In this document: in pieces, positions 63,137 through 64,000 of the stretch | Numbering within the stretch: position 1 is the stretch's first letter | Layout: every line of letters begins with the position of its first letter | DNA from: Bradyrhizobium sp. 170 | Lineage (GTDB): Bacteria; Pseudomonadota; Alphaproteobacteria; Rhizobiales; Xanthobacteraceae | Assembly (NCBI RefSeq): GCF_023101085.1 | Contig: NZ_CP064703.1 | Coordinates: 1,550,001-1,614,000, forward strand | Direction: 5' to 3' | DNA length: 64,000 nt | The notes under the pieces: model-generated | What the model saw: the letters and a program-made list of their open reading frames with translations, nothing else | Told to the model about the DNA's origin: nothing | The model's database searches: none | Program-made: the position numbers and the translations under genes

Positions 63137-64000
63137 GCGACACGAGCGAAGAGAAAACGCTCGCCCCCACTGAAAAGAAGCTAAGCGATTCGCGCAAGAA
63201 AGGCGTGGTTCCGCATAGCACGGATCTAGTCAGAGCCCTCAGCGCTTGCGCCGGTCTCGGCTATCTCTGGTTAGAAGCGAGTTCCATCTACGACAAATGT
63301 CGTGAAGCGCTCATGCTGACTGACAAGCTGCTTGATAAGCCGTTCAATATTGCGGTCGATCTTGCGCTCGGCGTCTTGCCCGAAGTTGCACTGAGAATTG
63401 TTGGCCCGCTTCTTGGGAGTATGGTCACCTGCGCAATTCTGACGACGGTCCTGGCCAATGGTGGATTAGTGTTCTCCTCGGAGCCGATGACGCCGAAATT
63501 CGAGAACATTGATCCCATCAACGGACTGAAGCGCATCGCCTCTTTGCGTTCCCTCATCGAGCTTGGCAAGACCTTGTTCAAGGTCTTCTGCCTCGGCGCG
63601 ATCTTTCTCCTCGTCGTTGTCGGCGCGTGGAAGACACTGGTCTATCTGCCGGTTTGCGGCACGGGCTGCTTCGAGTTCGTGTTCATTCAAGTGAAACTGT
63701 TGATCGGGATTGCAAGTGGTGCATTTCTGATCGGCGGATTGGTCGATCTCCTCGTCCAGCGCTGGTTGTTTTTGCGCGGCATGCGCATGACTAAGAGCGA
63801 TATGAAGCGCGAGGACAAGGAGCAGCAAGGCAGTCCGGAGGTGAAACGCGAACACCGACGCCTTCGGCGGGAGCAGGCGAGCGAGTCTCCACTCGGCGTG
63901 CGTCGCGCGACATTGATCTTGACTGGGCGCGAGCTGCTGGTCGGGGTACGCTACATCCGTGGCGAAACGGGCGTCCCGGTCCTGGTTTGCCGCGGCGATG
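63133..64000 (+). CDS. rhcU: T3SS export switch protein RhcU (SctU), runs off right edge
   Basis: About 289 codons from GTG 63133. The N-terminus ([20 protein letters not shown]) and four membrane helices are typical of SctU/FlhB, as is the basic linker ([20 protein letters not shown]). At the position where FlhB/SctU proteins have NPTH, this frame reads T-GREL-L (63925-63936), with the flanks (ATLIL... [13 protein letters not shown]) aligning well. Autocleavage at Asn-Pro would not be possible. No frameshift explains it. The C-terminus is outside the window. Confidence 0.93.
   Translation, partial: MSDTSEEKTLAPTEKKLSDSRKKGVVPHSTDLVRALSACAGLGYLWLEASSIYDKCREALMLTDKLLDKPFNIAVDLALGVLPEVALRIVGPLLGSMVTCAILTTVLANGGLVFSSEPMTPKFENIDPINGLKRIASLRSLIELGKTLFKVFCLGAIFLLVVVGAWKTLVYLPVCGTGCFEFVFIQVKLLIGIASGAFLIGGLVDLLVQRWLFLRGMRMTKSDMKREDKEQQGSPEVKREHRRLRREQASESPLGVRRATLILTGRELLVGVRYIRGETGVPVLVCRGD

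Overview
The window looks like a symbiotic Bradyrhizobium chromosome. The evidence is the gene order fixK2 - response regulator - fixJ - fixL, the complete fixNOQP-fixGHIS cluster with perfect FixK boxes (TTGA-N6-TCAA), a FixL whose haem and kinase residues fall at the Bradyrhizobium positions (His200, Arg206, Arg220, His291), and a rhizobial (Rhc) type III secretion operon with a tts box.

Region 1 (1-18155) is the oxygen-responsive core. FixL/FixJ sense low oxygen and feed FixK2, whose N-terminus is at the left edge. FixK-type boxes then precede the CBS-domain gene, the cytochrome c / FNR-like regulator pair, the 46-aa membrane protein plus hemN, a DUF6455 protein, fixNOQP and fixGHIS. These supply haem, the cbb3 oxidase and its copper and assembly factors for microaerobic respiration. 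Decayed genes sit inside this block: a universal stress protein and a three-gene Mla-type ABC operon.

Region 2 (18156-31200) is a gene graveyard. It holds a truncated integrase, an AlpA-like protein, a 3' fragment of tRNA-Lys(CTT) that looks like an attachment-site scar, serine recombinase pieces, fragments of IS630, IS481 and IS1380, and frameshifted glutamate dehydrogenase and outer-membrane-protein genes. Only queD looks intact.

Region 3 (31217-37769) is an intact catabolic cassette: an IclR regulator divergent from an ABC importer (ATPase, permease, binding protein), a class III CoA-transferase, a citryl-CoA-lyase-like enzyme and an SMP-30/lactonase protein. The likely logic is uptake of an organic acid or its lactone, lactone opening, CoA activation and C-C cleavage.

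Region 4 (37770-54700) mixes intact islands with debris. Intact or likely intact are a degenerate EAL-domain protein, a FdxN-type ferredoxin, a di-haem cytochrome c peroxidase, a secreted protein, a membrane/coiled-coil protein and a diaminopropionate ammonia-lyase-like enzyme. Broken are GNAT, sufB, sufS, metE (behind a cobalamin riboswitch), two unrelated group II introns, a GATase and an ImmA/IrrE peptidase.

Region 5 (54887-64000) is the T3SS: rhcC1 (nolW) on the minus strand and, divergently behind a tts box, nolB-rhcJ-nolU-rhcL-rhcN-sctO-rhcQ-rhcR-rhcS-rhcT-rhcU, mostly with overlapping start and stop codons. RhcU runs off the right edge and lacks the usual NPTH autocleavage motif.

All calls come from reading the sequence. 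Family names are from recognised motifs, not database searches.
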